Shown here one piece after another: positions 9,266-18,061 of a stretch of DNA of 51,380 nucleotides. The translations under genes were made by a program, and so were the position numbers. This DNA is from an uncultured SAR116 cluster alpha proteobacterium. GTDB taxonomy: Bacteria; Pseudomonadota; Alphaproteobacteria; Puniceispirillales; Puniceispirillaceae. The notes under the pieces are model-generated. The model had not been told where the DNA came from. It ran no database searches and worked only from the letters and a program-made list of their open reading frames with translations. The DNA is taken from the NCBI GenBank assembly GCA_902632595.1, contig CACPDC010000014.1:1-51380 (forward strand). Direction: 5' to 3'. How positions within the stretch are numbered: the stretch's first letter is position 1; the number at the start of each line of letters is the position of its first letter.

Positions 9266-10006
9266 TTATGCGCTGGAAGTTAAATTATCTGGATAATAAA
9301 TCCCATGTGGTAGGCCTTCTGTTGGCATAAATTGTTTTAAAGTAGGTATTTTATTGAGTAATTGACTTGTAAAATCTCTGTCAAAATCATCAGCATTTCG
9401 TGGTTTCGATAAATCTAGAAGAACGAATCTATCGCTTATTTTAAGTATTTTTTTCCTAAATGTAAGTTCAGTTTTACGAATGAATTGACCTCCTGAAAAA
9501 GTAAGAAGGAACGTTCTACCATTTATGCAGAAGCATAAATCGAAATTTGCTACCCCAATAAATCTACTTTCTTTGTCACTTATCACTATCTTTGGATGGG
9601 GTAATGGCAAGAATGCATTAAAAAAAAGATGATTAGCACTTGAAAACAATGGGTCAATATCCATTGATAATTTACGTGAACTAATTTTAAGACATTCAGC
9701 TTCGACCCAAGCAAAATAGGAAATCAAAGCGTTTTTTACTGGCTTATTGAATGGGACGACTTTGGACAAGAGCATTTCCTTCGTAAATGAATTCATATCG
9801 CTGTTTGATTGAAATTGAAGTAGCTGTTCAGGTTTTATATCAAGCCATCCTTTGGTTCCAAATCTAATTGATGACAACTCATCATCTAAACAAATATATT
9901 GTCTGTTTAGGCCTTTATCTGCTGGGCGCTTTTTGTGTGTTTCCCACAAAATAGAAGGCGTTTCACAAATGCCATAAATTAGAATTGATGAGGGTGTTTT
10001 AGACAT
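9266..10006 (-). CDS. Unknown protein, last gene of TTT/LVIVD cassette I
   Basis: I do not recognise a family. The frame is open from 10060, but that start would overlap the upstream LVIVD gene by 40 bases. The ATG at 10006, 14 bp after the LVIVD stop, is more plausible and gives about 246 aa starting MSKTPSSILIYGICETPS. There is no signal peptide and no clear membrane helix. The centre has a beta-rich stretch (FDLCFCINGRTFLLTFSGGQF). The downstream position, same strand and tight spacing suggest co-transcription with the tctCBA-LVIVD genes, although the second LVIVD gene in this window has no such neighbour. No function is proposed. Confidence 0.65.
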   Translation of the reverse strand: MSKTPSSILIYGICETPSILWETHKKRPADKGLNRQYICLDDELSSIRFGTKGWLDIKPEQLLQFQSNSDMNSFTKEMLLSKVVPFNKPVKNALISYFAWVEAECLKISSRKLSMDIDPLFSSANHLFFNAFLPLPHPKIVISDKESRFIGVANFDLCFCINGRTFLLTFSGGQFIRKTELTFRKKILKISDRFVLLDLSKPRNADDFDRDFTSQLLNKIPTLKQFMPTEGLPHGIYYPDNLTSSA

Positions 10007-10020
10007 GGAAATTACATTTA

Positions 10021-11253
10021 TCAAATATTCATCTCGAGAACGTATAATCCACCTGACCAACGGTCGACGGCATACACTATCCCATGTTCGTCTGCATATA
10101 CATCATTCATCTGAATAGCGTTAACTCTTGAATTTTCTGGTTTGGGTGGCACAAAATGGGCTACCTCTTTAGGTTGATATGGATTTTTGATGTCATATAT
10201 TCGGATGCCAGCATTAAAAAAAGCACCAATTAAAATTTCTTCACTTTTAAATGATGGACCTGGTCGGTTTTCATGTAAATTATGAGAGCCAAACCGTCCT
10301 CCTTTTAGTCCAAATTCCTCAACCGGAGGTAGTGGAAGTGTACTAATTGGCACCAAATTATTTTCGTTCCTAGCATCGAGTATCCAAGTAAGTTTCGGCC
10401 AATCTGCACCATCATCCTTAATACATTCATCGGTAACAATTATAAGTTCACGGTCAAACAAAGGTAGTGCAGTATGAGAAAAACCTGGATAGGGATTGTG
10501 CGGGTTCCAGTTACTCACGACTTTTGGTGTTGATTTATCACTTATGTCTAAAATAAAAACTCCGCCATCAATATAGCCAATATATGCTCTATCCGGACGT
10601 TCGTCATAAACATTTACGTTATGTACTCGAAATGCATCGCTTCCCATGGGATCGGTGCCAGCTTCAGGATTAACGCGCGCAGGGAGCTCTTCAATATCTC
10701 CAATCCTTGACCCTGGCATCCACCATCTACCTACTTCTTCTATTTTACTTGGATTTCTGACATCTAATATTTGATAAAACTGGTCATCCCTAGGATGTTT
10801 TGGCTCAAAATCTGGCGCTCCGCTGGAACAGTGGACGGTTTCGCCATCGACAAACCATAGACAATGCATACCCCTTGAATGAGGCCCTGATGTAGAATGA
10901 AAACCGATTGATTTAGGTTGCTCAGGTTTGCTAATATCGAATAGTTCCATACCGGCCGGATCAAGCCCTCTCTCATAAACTTGATAGGCTACTGCAAGTA
11001 TGTTTCCGCATACCTCAAGTGAGTTAGAGCGCATCTTCATATGAGGCAACTCTGTTTGACAAACAACTTTAGTGTTTTTTGGGTCAGTAACGTCTACCCC
11101 AGTAAAGTTTTTTGGGGCACCTTCATGAGCGAGCCAAATAATTCGTCTGCCATCATCTGCCACCTGCAATGATATTCCTTCGCCTATCCCCCCAAAACCA
11201 TTTAGAGTATTTTGTGAGAGTAATTTCATATTTTTTATAACTGTATTAGACAT
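10021..11253 (-). CDS. LVIVD-repeat beta-propeller protein, copy I
   Basis: This 410-aa protein is made of LVIVD-type repeats predicted to form a beta-propeller, seen as recurring (V/L)(E/Y)(L/I)(F/Y)D(I/L)xxPxxP blades such as GMELFDISKPEQP, GGVFILDISDKSTP and IRIYDIKNPYQP. It lacks a signal peptide, so it is probably cytosolic. Its biochemical role is unknown. Conserved His-containing loops (SGPHSRGMHCLWF, VHNVNVY, FGSHNLHENRPG) and acidic stretches (VTDECIKDDGADWP) look like a metal or substrate site facing a central channel; this is inference. It lies 28 bp after tctA in the same direction with a strong AGAGGA ribosome site. A homologue, roughly two-thirds identical by eye, lies at 22735-23967 beside a second TTT system. 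Confidence 0.85.
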   Translation of the reverse strand: MSNTVIKNMKLLSQNTLNGFGGIGEGISLQVADDGRRIIWLAHEGAPKNFTGVDVTDPKNTKVVCQTELPHMKMRSNSLEVCGNILAVAYQVYERGLDPAGMELFDISKPEQPKSIGFHSTSGPHSRGMHCLWFVDGETVHCSSGAPDFEPKHPRDDQFYQILDVRNPSKIEEVGRWWMPGSRIGDIEELPARVNPEAGTDPMGSDAFRVHNVNVYDERPDRAYIGYIDGGVFILDISDKSTPKVVSNWNPHNPYPGFSHTALPLFDRELIIVTDECIKDDGADWPKLTWILDARNENNLVPISTLPLPPVEEFGLKGGRFGSHNLHENRPGPSFKSEEILIGAFFNAGIRIYDIKNPYQPKEVAHFVPPKPENSRVNAIQMNDVYADEHGIVYAVDRWSGGLYVLEMNI

Positions 11254-11281
11254 TTTTCCTCTTTGAATGGATACTAAAAAA

Positions 11282-12766
11282 TTATTTTTCCTGCCATGGT
11301 TGTGGCTTGAAGGAGATATAAATTATAAATGCTATACTTATTACTAAGACCACTGAAATGGGTCTAGTTAAAATATAACTTATTGGGGCATTATTAGAGA
11401 CAATTAATAGGTCTCGCATACCATCCTCAGCAATAGGTCCTAAAATCAGTCCCAATAGTAATCCAGCTGTTGAGAAGTTAGTTTTCATCATTAGATATCC
11501 AATTATTCCAAACCCAATCATTATCCAAACATCATAAATATTGTTTGTACCTGCGTAAGTTCCTATTACGCTAAAAATCATGATCAAGGGAGCAATCAGC
11601 CCTCTGGGAATAACAGTAAGATAGGCCATTATTCTTGCTAGAAAAATGGCGAAGAAACCCATAATTACGTTCGCAGCTATAAATCCCCACATTATCGTGT
11701 AAATTATCTCAGGCGAGTTCTTAAACAAGCGAAGACCTGGTTGAAGACCATGGATCATTAATGCGCCAAATATAACTGCTGCAGAGATACCTCCTGGTAT
11801 TCCTAAAACAAACATGGGAACAAGTGAGGTTCCTGTTACACCGTTATTTGAACCTTCTGTTGCAGCAAGTCCTTTTGGCTCTCCTTCACCAAATTTGTCA
11901 CCTAGTTTTGCTCTCCGTATTTCCCACGCATAGGCAATCCATTGTGCTACGCTTCCACCTGCTGCTGGTATTATCCCCATCACTAAACCGACTGACCACC
12001 CTCTTATTAATGACCACCGGAGGCGGAATATTTCCCCTAAATCTGGCCAAATACGCCAACTCAGTTTTTGAACACCAGAAATCGTATTTTTTGCTTCTCC
12101 CTCGCTCAGTTCTAATGCTTGGGCAAAAGCAAATAATCCTATAATTGCAGGAAGAATCCCAAGTCCTGCTTCAAAACCCACAAAATCAAATGTAAAGCGA
12201 GGAAAACCAGAATATTGGTCAATTCCAATTGTGGAAATCAAAAGGCCAAAGGCTCCAGATAAAAGTCCTTTAAATACGGAACCAAAAGAGACAGAAGCGA
12301 TCGCTGTCAGTCCTAGTATGGCTACTAAAAAATATTCGGCAGGTCCAAATAACAGAGCGACTTGAGCAAGAGGAGGTGCAAGAATTAAAAGTACAATGCC
12401 GCTTATAATCCCGCCAACGACAGAGGCAAATGTAGAAATCCTAATTGCTTGGATGGCTTTACCCCTTCGAGTCATCTCATAACCTTCAATAGATGAGGCA
12501 GCAGATGCTGATGTTCCTGGGGCTCGAAGCAGAATTGCAGAAAATGAACCGCCATATATGCCTGCCGCAAAGCAGGATACCAACAAAATTAGCGCAGTCT
12601 CTGGAGGAAATTGAAAAGACACAGGTATCATAAGTGCAATCGCCATTGGGGGGCTTAAACCAGGTATAGCCCCAATTACAAGTCCAACTAAAACGCCAAG
12701 AAGCATTGCTAAAATATTTGCTAAATCAAATACGTTCCCAAGATAATTAAAAGCGATGAGATCCAT
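11282..12766 (-). CDS. tctA: TTT family transporter large membrane subunit (TctA), cassette I
   Basis: This is the large 12-helix membrane component of a tripartite tricarboxylate transporter, which imports substrates delivered by the periplasmic TctC protein. The protein is about 494 aa and hydrophobic throughout. It has the hallmark N-terminal motif GLVIGAIPGLSPPMAIALMI and the second signature GWSVGLVMGIIPAAGGSVAQ, plus PRGLIAPLIMIFSVIGTYA near the C-terminus. I prefer the ATG at 12766 over an in-frame TTG at 12772. It follows tctB by 10 bp and precedes the LVIVD gene. The natural substrate cannot be told from sequence; TTT systems take citrate, other carboxylates, terephthalate and more. 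Confidence 0.93.
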   Translation of the reverse strand: MDLIAFNYLGNVFDLANILAMLLGVLVGLVIGAIPGLSPPMAIALMIPVSFQFPPETALILLVSCFAAGIYGGSFSAILLRAPGTSASAASSIEGYEMTRRGKAIQAIRISTFASVVGGIISGIVLLILAPPLAQVALLFGPAEYFLVAILGLTAIASVSFGSVFKGLLSGAFGLLISTIGIDQYSGFPRFTFDFVGFEAGLGILPAIIGLFAFAQALELSEGEAKNTISGVQKLSWRIWPDLGEIFRLRWSLIRGWSVGLVMGIIPAAGGSVAQWIAYAWEIRRAKLGDKFGEGEPKGLAATEGSNNGVTGTSLVPMFVLGIPGGISAAVIFGALMIHGLQPGLRLFKNSPEIIYTIMWGFIAANVIMGFFAIFLARIMAYLTVIPRGLIAPLIMIFSVIGTYAGTNNIYDVWIMIGFGIIGYLMMKTNFSTAGLLLGLILGPIAEDGMRDLLIVSNNAPISYILTRPISVVLVISIAFIIYISFKPQPWQEK

Positions 12767-12776
12767 TGACAATAAC

Positions 12777-13229
12777 CTAGAATAATATGCCTTTTGGTAA
12801 TCCGGCTCTCAGAAAACCTTCAAAAAAAGCATACATAAGAGGAAACAAGACGATTGCTGTAATACCGATTGCACGCGCATCGCGTAAACCTATAAGAATT
12901 GAACATCCAATTAAAAATAAAAAAGAAGACGTGAAGTATCCTAAAATAAAAATGAAAATTACGTGAATGATGACAGCTATTGATACAAAAAGTGGTTTCC
13001 ATGTAAAAAAGTCGATTTTTATATTTATTGATTCATGATTGGTTTGCTTTAAAAACGCCTCAATGGCGAGAAAACCAGATAACAGAATTATGCATCCAAA
13101 TAAAAATATAGGGAATAATTCACCACCTGCAGGAAAATTTAGGCTTTCTAAACCAAAAAATACGGATAAGCAGATGAACAATAATGATGTTAAATAGGTT
13201 GCTATTTTTAATGGAAGATTAATTTGCAT
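12777..13229 (-). CDS. tctB: TTT family transporter small membrane subunit (TctB), cassette I
   Basis: This is the small four-helix membrane subunit of the tripartite transporter. The 150-aa protein has four hydrophobic segments (around residues 10-28, 38-58, 78-105 and 108-142), as in TctB, which is poorly conserved in sequence. The ATG at 13229 has an AAAGGAT ribosome site about 9 nt upstream. It sits between tctC, from which it is separated by a terminator-like stem-loop, and tctA. Confidence 0.82.
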   Translation of the reverse strand: MQINLPLKIATYLTSLLFICLSVFFGLESLNFPAGGELFPIFLFGCIILLSGFLAIEAFLKQTNHESINIKIDFFTWKPLFVSIAVIIHVIFIFILGYFTSSFLFLIGCSILIGLRDARAIGITAIVLFPLMYAFFEGFLRAGLPKGILF

Positions 13230-13244
13230 TAATATTTATCCTTT

Positions 13245-13275
13245 AAAAAAGGCGACCTAACAAGGTCGCCTTTTT
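13245..13275 (-). terminator. Stem-loop terminator between tctC and tctB, cassette I
   Basis: A perfect inverted repeat has a GC-rich core GGCGACC (13251-13257) and GGTCGCC (13264-13270) with a 6-nt loop, flanked by A and T runs that extend the stem. On the minus strand the hairpin is followed by a U-rich tract, as in an intrinsic terminator. It starts about 13 nt after the tctC stop. It probably limits read-through so that the binding protein is made in excess over the membrane subunits. The structure is nearly symmetrical. Confidence 0.85.
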
Positions 13276-13288
13276 AAGCAGTTATTAA

Positions 13289-14275
13289 TTACTCTTCCAT
13301 TTCCCAAAATTTAACTTTTTCCACCATTGCTTTTGATGAATTCAGAGTTGCCCATAACTCATCGCCCTCTTTAAACATAAGTGGATTTTTATTGTTCATT
13401 TCTTTCATCACATACTCTGGGTTAGCAAGCGCACGTTTGATCGCATCTAGAAGAATGGTTCTTTTTTCTTCTGATAAACCAGGAGCGGTAGCAAGTGTAC
13501 GACCAGCATATGAAATATTCATAAGCCCAGTAACCTCTGCAAAAGTAGGTACTGAAGGTAGATTAGGTGACCGCTCAGCGCTAAGCACTGCTATAGGACG
13601 TAACTTACCTTCCATGAATTGGGGAACATAATATCCTACATTTCCAGCAACTGCATCAGAGGTGCCTGCTAAAACTTCTTGAATCTTTTTAGAGTCTCCA
13701 TTTGCATATATTTTCCTTACTTTAAAGTTTGGAATATTTTTTTCTGCAAATGCTATTCCCATGTGGTCATCTGAGCCTACCGCAGTTGAACTAATTATGA
13801 TTTCATTTGGATTTTTTTCTACGTAGTCAAGAAATTCAGCTAGAGACTGGAATCGCTCATCACCCTCACGCACTGCCCATATACAGGGGTCTAAAGAATG
13901 CCAGGCTAAAAAGTTGAAATCCTCAAGAGTTTCAGTACGCTTCATCCGCGGGTCTAACATAGATAATACGTGTGGTAGATTGACAACTTGAAGTTTGTGG
14001 TCGTCTTTATCCGCGTCCCATTTAACGGCTTGCGCCCAAGCAACCCATCCGCCGCCACCTGCGATATTTACCACGTTCACTGGCACTCCTAACTCGTCTG
14101 AAAGATATGGCGCAAATAGCCTGAAAGTTCTGTCGGCTCCCCCTCCAGGTTTAAATGGAACTACAAGCTGGATTGGCTCAGTTGGATAAGCAAAAGCAAC
14201 ATTAATTCCAACAGTTGAAAGAACCATCGCCGAGGCGACAGTTAAAACCGAAAACAAACGCTTAATTTTTTTCAT
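13289..14275 (-). CDS. tctC: TTT family periplasmic substrate-binding protein (TctC/Bug), cassette I
   Basis: This is a periplasmic solute receptor of the Bug/TctC family. A signal peptide covers about the first 30 residues (MKKIKRLFSVLTVASAMVLS, ending AFA before YPTEPIQLVV). The family motif IQLVVPFKPGGGADRTFRL follows, and the loops NIAGGGGWVAWA and later GTSDAVAGNVGYYVP line the ligand site. I place the start at 14275 because an AGGGAGGG ribosome site sits just upstream; the in-frame ATG at 14299 would add an unlikely leader. The segment WHSLDPCIWAVREGDERFQ replaces the usual ligand-loop sequence, so the substrate is not obvious. It is first in the tctCBA-LVIVD operon. Confidence 0.93.
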   Translation of the reverse strand: MKKIKRLFSVLTVASAMVLSTVGINVAFAYPTEPIQLVVPFKPGGGADRTFRLFAPYLSDELGVPVNVVNIAGGGGWVAWAQAVKWDADKDDHKLQVVNLPHVLSMLDPRMKRTETLEDFNFLAWHSLDPCIWAVREGDERFQSLAEFLDYVEKNPNEIIISSTAVGSDDHMGIAFAEKNIPNFKVRKIYANGDSKKIQEVLAGTSDAVAGNVGYYVPQFMEGKLRPIAVLSAERSPNLPSVPTFAEVTGLMNISYAGRTLATAPGLSEEKRTILLDAIKRALANPEYVMKEMNNKNPLMFKEGDELWATLNSSKAMVEKVKFWEMEE

Positions 14276-14312
14276 TTTTCCCTCCCTGTAAAATAACATT
14301 TAAATTCTCAGA

Positions 14313-14318
14313 ATTATA
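14313..14318 (-). promoter_or_regulatory. Possible -10 box for the tctCBA-LVIVD operon
   Basis: On the minus strand an exact TATAAT lies 38 bp before the tctC start. Upstream -35 matches are weak: TTCATT at a 19-bp spacing, or TTGTTC at 22. A small inverted repeat (ATTCTCAGAAT, 14304-14314) overlaps it. Only the -10 is convincing. Confidence 0.3.
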
Positions 14319-14378
14319 GTATGTGGTCTAATGAATAAATGAACAAGTTTTTAATTTTTTAAAAAAAATGTTGTGAGA

Positions 14379-15368
14379 TCAGTGGGCTAGAACATGACGC
14401 GCGAAACTATTTTCAATTTCCGAAATGTCCATATCTTTAAAAATGATCACAAGAGAAGTTTTAAGCTCACCAGGGCCAACATTTTCAAGCAATTTCATCT
14501 CTGAGAATATTGGACCCACCGCTTGAATAAGAAAACTTTGCTCTTGCTCTTTAAATCTAATAAAACCCTTTAAACGCAAAATAGATAAAGGATAGAATGA
14601 ATATAATGTTGAGAGCCATTTCATAAAAGAAGTTCGATCAATTGGTTTTTCAGCTTTTAAAGAACAATTTTTAAAGCTTAATAGGTGGTCTGTATGTTCA
14701 CTTGAGTCTGAGTGACTATGTGAGTGGTCGTCGTGGCCACAAATAAAGCAATGATTATTTAGATGCAGAGAAACAATTGACTGACGTATTTGCTTGGCAT
14801 TTAGCTTATCTTTTATTGATGCTGTGGGGTTGAGGTTTGTAATGAGGTTGTGGGCGTCTTCCATTTGTTTAGTTGTGGCTATGTCCGTTTTTGAAAGATA
14901 TATAAAATCTCCTTGAATTATTTGCGTAGATGGTTCCTGGTGAAGTTTTAGCTGCTGCTCGATAGCAAGCGTATCAACAACCGTAATTACCTTATCAAAT
15001 CTGCATCTATTGTTGATTGATATATCGGTCTGAATTGTTTGGACAATGGGTCCTGGCTGCGCAAGACCCGTGGTTTCTATCAAAATTATGTCAAAACAAG
15101 GGATATCTTCATTTTCTGCTTGTGAAAATAAGCCGGATATTGTGTCGGATAAGTCTCCCCTAATGGAACAACAAACACATCCATTTTCAAGAAGGAGAGT
15201 ATTTTCGACACTAGATTTGACCAATAAATTATCAATTCCGATTTCACCAAACTCATTAATGATGAGCGCGGCATTTTGCATTTTATTTGAATTTAATAGC
15301 TTGGATAAAAGTGTAGTTTTCCCACTTCCAAGGAAGCCTGTGAAAATAGTTACTGGTATCTTTTGCAT
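14379..15368 (-). CDS. CobW/COG0523 family GTPase, putative metal chaperone
   Basis: These G3E-family P-loop GTPases deliver metals, chiefly zinc or cobalt, to target proteins. The protein starts MQKIPVTIFTGFLGSGKTTL (Walker A). It carries the metal-binding GCVCC motif (ENGCVCCSIRGDL), ETTGLAQP, the base-specificity SKTD and a His-rich tract (HDDHSHSHSDSSEHTDH) before the C-terminal CobW domain. I choose the ATG at 15368; an upstream ATG at 15458 would add 30 residues of poor family fit. The length is about 329 aa. It lies upstream of tctC on the same strand but about 100 bp away, and is divergent from the CoA ligase gene. Its metal and client protein are unknown. Confidence 0.9.
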   Translation of the reverse strand: MQKIPVTIFTGFLGSGKTTLLSKLLNSNKMQNAALIINEFGEIGIDNLLVKSSVENTLLLENGCVCCSIRGDLSDTISGLFSQAENEDIPCFDIILIETTGLAQPGPIVQTIQTDISINNRCRFDKVITVVDTLAIEQQLKLHQEPSTQIIQGDFIYLSKTDIATTKQMEDAHNLITNLNPTASIKDKLNAKQIRQSIVSLHLNNHCFICGHDDHSHSHSDSSEHTDHLLSFKNCSLKAEKPIDRTSFMKWLSTLYSFYPLSILRLKGFIRFKEQEQSFLIQAVGPIFSEMKLLENVGPGELKTSLVIIFKDMDISEIENSFARHVLAH

Positions 15369-15537
15369 AATCAAAAGGTAATTATTTGCTGGACAATACT
15401 CATATAAAATATTTACACATAATAACGGTCGTTTCAACAAATGAGTAGAAGAAAACAAACAGAATTCTTACTGTTTTGATTTTTATATCCCATTGTTTTA
15501 AAGTATAAAATAAGTTTAATTTTAAAATGGAGTAAGC

Positions 15538-17052
15538 ATGTTGTTAGAAAAAAATGTTCGTAGTTTATTGCATGCCGGCTCCAAAAAGGAGAATGCTATA
15601 ACGGCGCCAAATAGGCCAGCATTAACCTATGAAGCGCTTATTGACCACGTAGACCAAGTTGGGTCCGAATTAGCAGGCCAGGGTCTCAAAAATGCAGACA
15701 GGGTCGCTATTGTTTTACCAAACGGACCTGAAATGGCCACGGCATTTCTAGCTGTTTCATCATATATGTCTGCAGCGCCTTTAAATCCTGCATACAAGCA
15801 ATCTGAATATGAATTTTATTTGGAGGATTTAAATCCTAAATTAGTAATAGTCGAGGAAAATAGCTCCAACCCCGTAAGAAATGCTGCTACAAAACTATCT
15901 ATTCCAGTGGCCGAAATTAAAGTTTCTAAAAACGCTGCAGCTGGGGAATTTTCTTTATTTGATACAAGCAGGGCAATTTCTTTGCCTTCAGAAAAAACCG
16001 AAGCTCTTGTGTTACACACCTCTGGTACGACATCACGGCCTAAAGTTGTTCCATTGACACAACAAAATTTGGTTGCATCGGCAGGAAATATTGCGAAAAC
16101 ATTAAAATTAAAAGAGTTTGACCACTCGCTAAATATCATGCCCTTATTTCATATTCACGGATTGATAGCCGTACTTTGCGCCAGCATATCTGCAGGTTCT
16201 TCTGTTTGTTGCACACAAGGTTTCAATGCATTAAAATTTTTTGAGTATGCCAAAAATGAAAAAATTACTTGGTATTCTGGTGTGCCAACTATGCATCAAG
16301 CTATCTTATTGCGTGGACAGCGCCAGGCAGAAGTAGCTAAAGCTCTCAAATTACGCTTTATTAGGTCTTCATCTGCCTCTTTACCACCTACCGTTTTTGA
16401 CGAACTAGCGGGATTATTTGATTGCCCTGTAATTGAGGCTTATGGGATGACTGAGGCGACTCATCAAATGACATCAAATCCCTTGCCGCCACAGATACAA
16501 AAAGCTGGTTTTGTGGGTTTACCGGCCGGTCCTGAGGTATGCATCATGGATGCTAAAGGAACTCAATTGCAGCAAGGAAATCAAGGAGAAGTATGCATTA
16601 AGGGAGACAATGTAACTCCCGGATATGATAAAAACCCGGAGGCAAATGCCCAAGGTTTTGTCAATGGGTGGTTCAGGACTGGTGACCAAGGTGTTTTTGA
16701 CGAGGATGGGTATCTAAAGATTACTGGAAGATTAAAAGAAATCATTAATAGAGGCGGAGAAAAAATCTCCCCATTAGAAATTGATAACGTATTCATGGAT
16801 CATCCCGCCATTCAGCAAGTTGTTTCGTTTGCTGTAAAAGATAGAACCTATGGAGAGGAAATTGGCATAGCAGTTGTTCTAAGTGAAGGCAAGCAGTTGT
16901 CAGAGGCTGAATTGAAGAACTTTGCAAGAGAGAGGTTAGCTAAGTTTAAAATTCCCAAGCATGTCTGTTTTTTACAGGAAATCCCTAAAGGAGCAACAGG
17001 TAAAACGCAGCGATTAGGGTTAGCAAAGAAGCTCGGGTTAGAGGATAGCTAA
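15538..17052 (+). CDS. AMP-forming acyl-CoA synthetase, oxalyl-CoA synthetase (AAE3/Pcs60)-like
   Basis: This adenylate-forming CoA ligase uses ATP to couple a carboxylate to CoA. The 504-aa protein has the P-loop LHTSGTTSRPKVVPLTQ, the PLFHIHGLIA segment, EAYGMTEATHQMTSNPLPP, the GWFRTGDQG motif and the C-terminal hinge GRLKEIINRGGEKISPLEID with the catalytic lysine region PKGATGKTQRL. Several stretches (TWYSGVPTMHQAIL, LRFIRSSSASLPP) match, from memory, plant/yeast oxalate-CoA ligases better than generic fatty-acid ligases. Oxalate or another short di-acid is therefore the likeliest substrate, but this is by recall only. It overlaps the next gene by one base and sits between two carboxylate-type transporters. 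Confidence 0.82.
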   Translation: MLLEKNVRSLLHAGSKKENAITAPNRPALTYEALIDHVDQVGSELAGQGLKNADRVAIVLPNGPEMATAFLAVSSYMSAAPLNPAYKQSEYEFYLEDLNPKLVIVEENSSNPVRNAATKLSIPVAEIKVSKNAAAGEFSLFDTSRAISLPSEKTEALVLHTSGTTSRPKVVPLTQQNLVASAGNIAKTLKLKEFDHSLNIMPLFHIHGLIAVLCASISAGSSVCCTQGFNALKFFEYAKNEKITWYSGVPTMHQAILLRGQRQAEVAKALKLRFIRSSSASLPPTVFDELAGLFDCPVIEAYGMTEATHQMTSNPLPPQIQKAGFVGLPAGPEVCIMDAKGTQLQQGNQGEVCIKGDNVTPGYDKNPEANAQGFVNGWFRTGDQGVFDEDGYLKITGRLKEIINRGGEKISPLEIDNVFMDHPAIQQVVSFAVKDRTYGEEIGIAVVLSEGKQLSEAELKNFARERLAKFKIPKHVCFLQEIPKGATGKTQRLGLAKKLGLEDS

Positions 17053-18044
17053 TGGCCGTTAAAATATGTGTTTATGGAGCTGGAGCTATAGGTGGATATT
17101 TAGCTGCTTGTCTGCATGATGCGGGGGCAGACGTAAGCCTTATTGCCCGGGGGGCTCATCTTGCGGCTATTCAAAATTATGGTTTAAAACTAAAAATTAG
17201 TGAAGAAACTCGTAACTACAATCTTAAAGCAAGCAATATACCAAGTGATTTTGGGGAGCAAGATTACATAATCATTGCGCTTAAAGCGCATGCGATCACT
17301 CATATTATAGAAGAAATCCAGCCCCTATTGGGACCGAATACTGCAGTTGTATCCGCAGTAAATGGATTGCCTTGGTGGTATTTTTTTAAGGCTAATACAA
17401 ATACAGAATTGGATAATAAACATCTGCAGTCAATAGACCCAGGCGGAAAAATTTGGAATTCAATTGGAGCAAAGCGCGCTATAGGATGCGTTGTATACCC
17501 TGCTTGCGAAATAAGCGAGCCTGGAACAATAAAACACATTGATGGAGAGCGCATTTCACTTGGAGAACCTTCCGGAGAAATGACTGAAAGAATGAAAATC
17601 TTATCTGACCTGATGATTAAAGGAGGTATTAAAGCGCCCCAGAAAAAAAGAATAAGAGATGAGATTTGGATTAAGTTATGGGGTAATTGTTCTTTTAATC
17701 CAGTAAGTGCTTTAACAGGTGCTTCTTTAGATAAAATAGCAGAAGACCCTTCCACACGAAAAATCGTAAGAGATATAATGCGAGAGTGTATGGAAATCGG
17801 CGAAAGGTTGTCCATCCGTTTCGCGGTTTCCATAGATGATAGAATAAACGGAGCTGGCAAAATCATTGGACATAAACCATCTACAAGACAAGATATCGAG
17901 ATGGGGCGCCCTTTAGAAATTGATCCGCTTCTGACCGTTTTGATTGAATTAGCTGACTATTTGAATATATCAACACCGAATTTAATATCAGTTTCATCAT
18001 TGCTGAAATTACAGGCGCGAACATTGGGTTTATATGATAATTAA
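17052..18044 (+). CDS. Ketopantoate reductase (PanE/ApbA) family NADP-dependent 2-oxoacid reductase
   Basis: Members reduce 2-dehydropantoate or related 2-oxo acids with NADPH. The 330-aa protein has the Rossmann motif VYGAGAIGGYLAACL, the conserved VSAVNGLPWWYF (family VxxxNGxxxxxx), and a C-terminal helical domain with KLWGNCSFNPVSALTGA, where the conserved Lys and Asn-Ser/Asn fall. It is coupled to the CoA ligase by a one-base stop/start overlap. A pantothenate role would not explain that pairing, so it may act on a different 2-oxo acid in the same catabolic route. Panthothenate synthesis remains possible. Confidence 0.85.
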   Translation: MAVKICVYGAGAIGGYLAACLHDAGADVSLIARGAHLAAIQNYGLKLKISEETRNYNLKASNIPSDFGEQDYIIIALKAHAITHIIEEIQPLLGPNTAVVSAVNGLPWWYFFKANTNTELDNKHLQSIDPGGKIWNSIGAKRAIGCVVYPACEISEPGTIKHIDGERISLGEPSGEMTERMKILSDLMIKGGIKAPQKKRIRDEIWIKLWGNCSFNPVSALTGASLDKIAEDPSTRKIVRDIMRECMEIGERLSIRFAVSIDDRINGAGKIIGHKPSTRQDIEMGRPLEIDPLLTVLIELADYLNISTPNLISVSSLLKLQARTLGLYDN

Positions 18045-18061
18045 CAAAAAGATTTATCGAT

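Noticed and set aside
17300-17866. Long minus-strand reading frame (188 aa) opposite the ketopantoate reductase gene
   Set aside because: It lies wholly within a well-supported gene on the other strand, has no ribosome site and shows no family resemblance.
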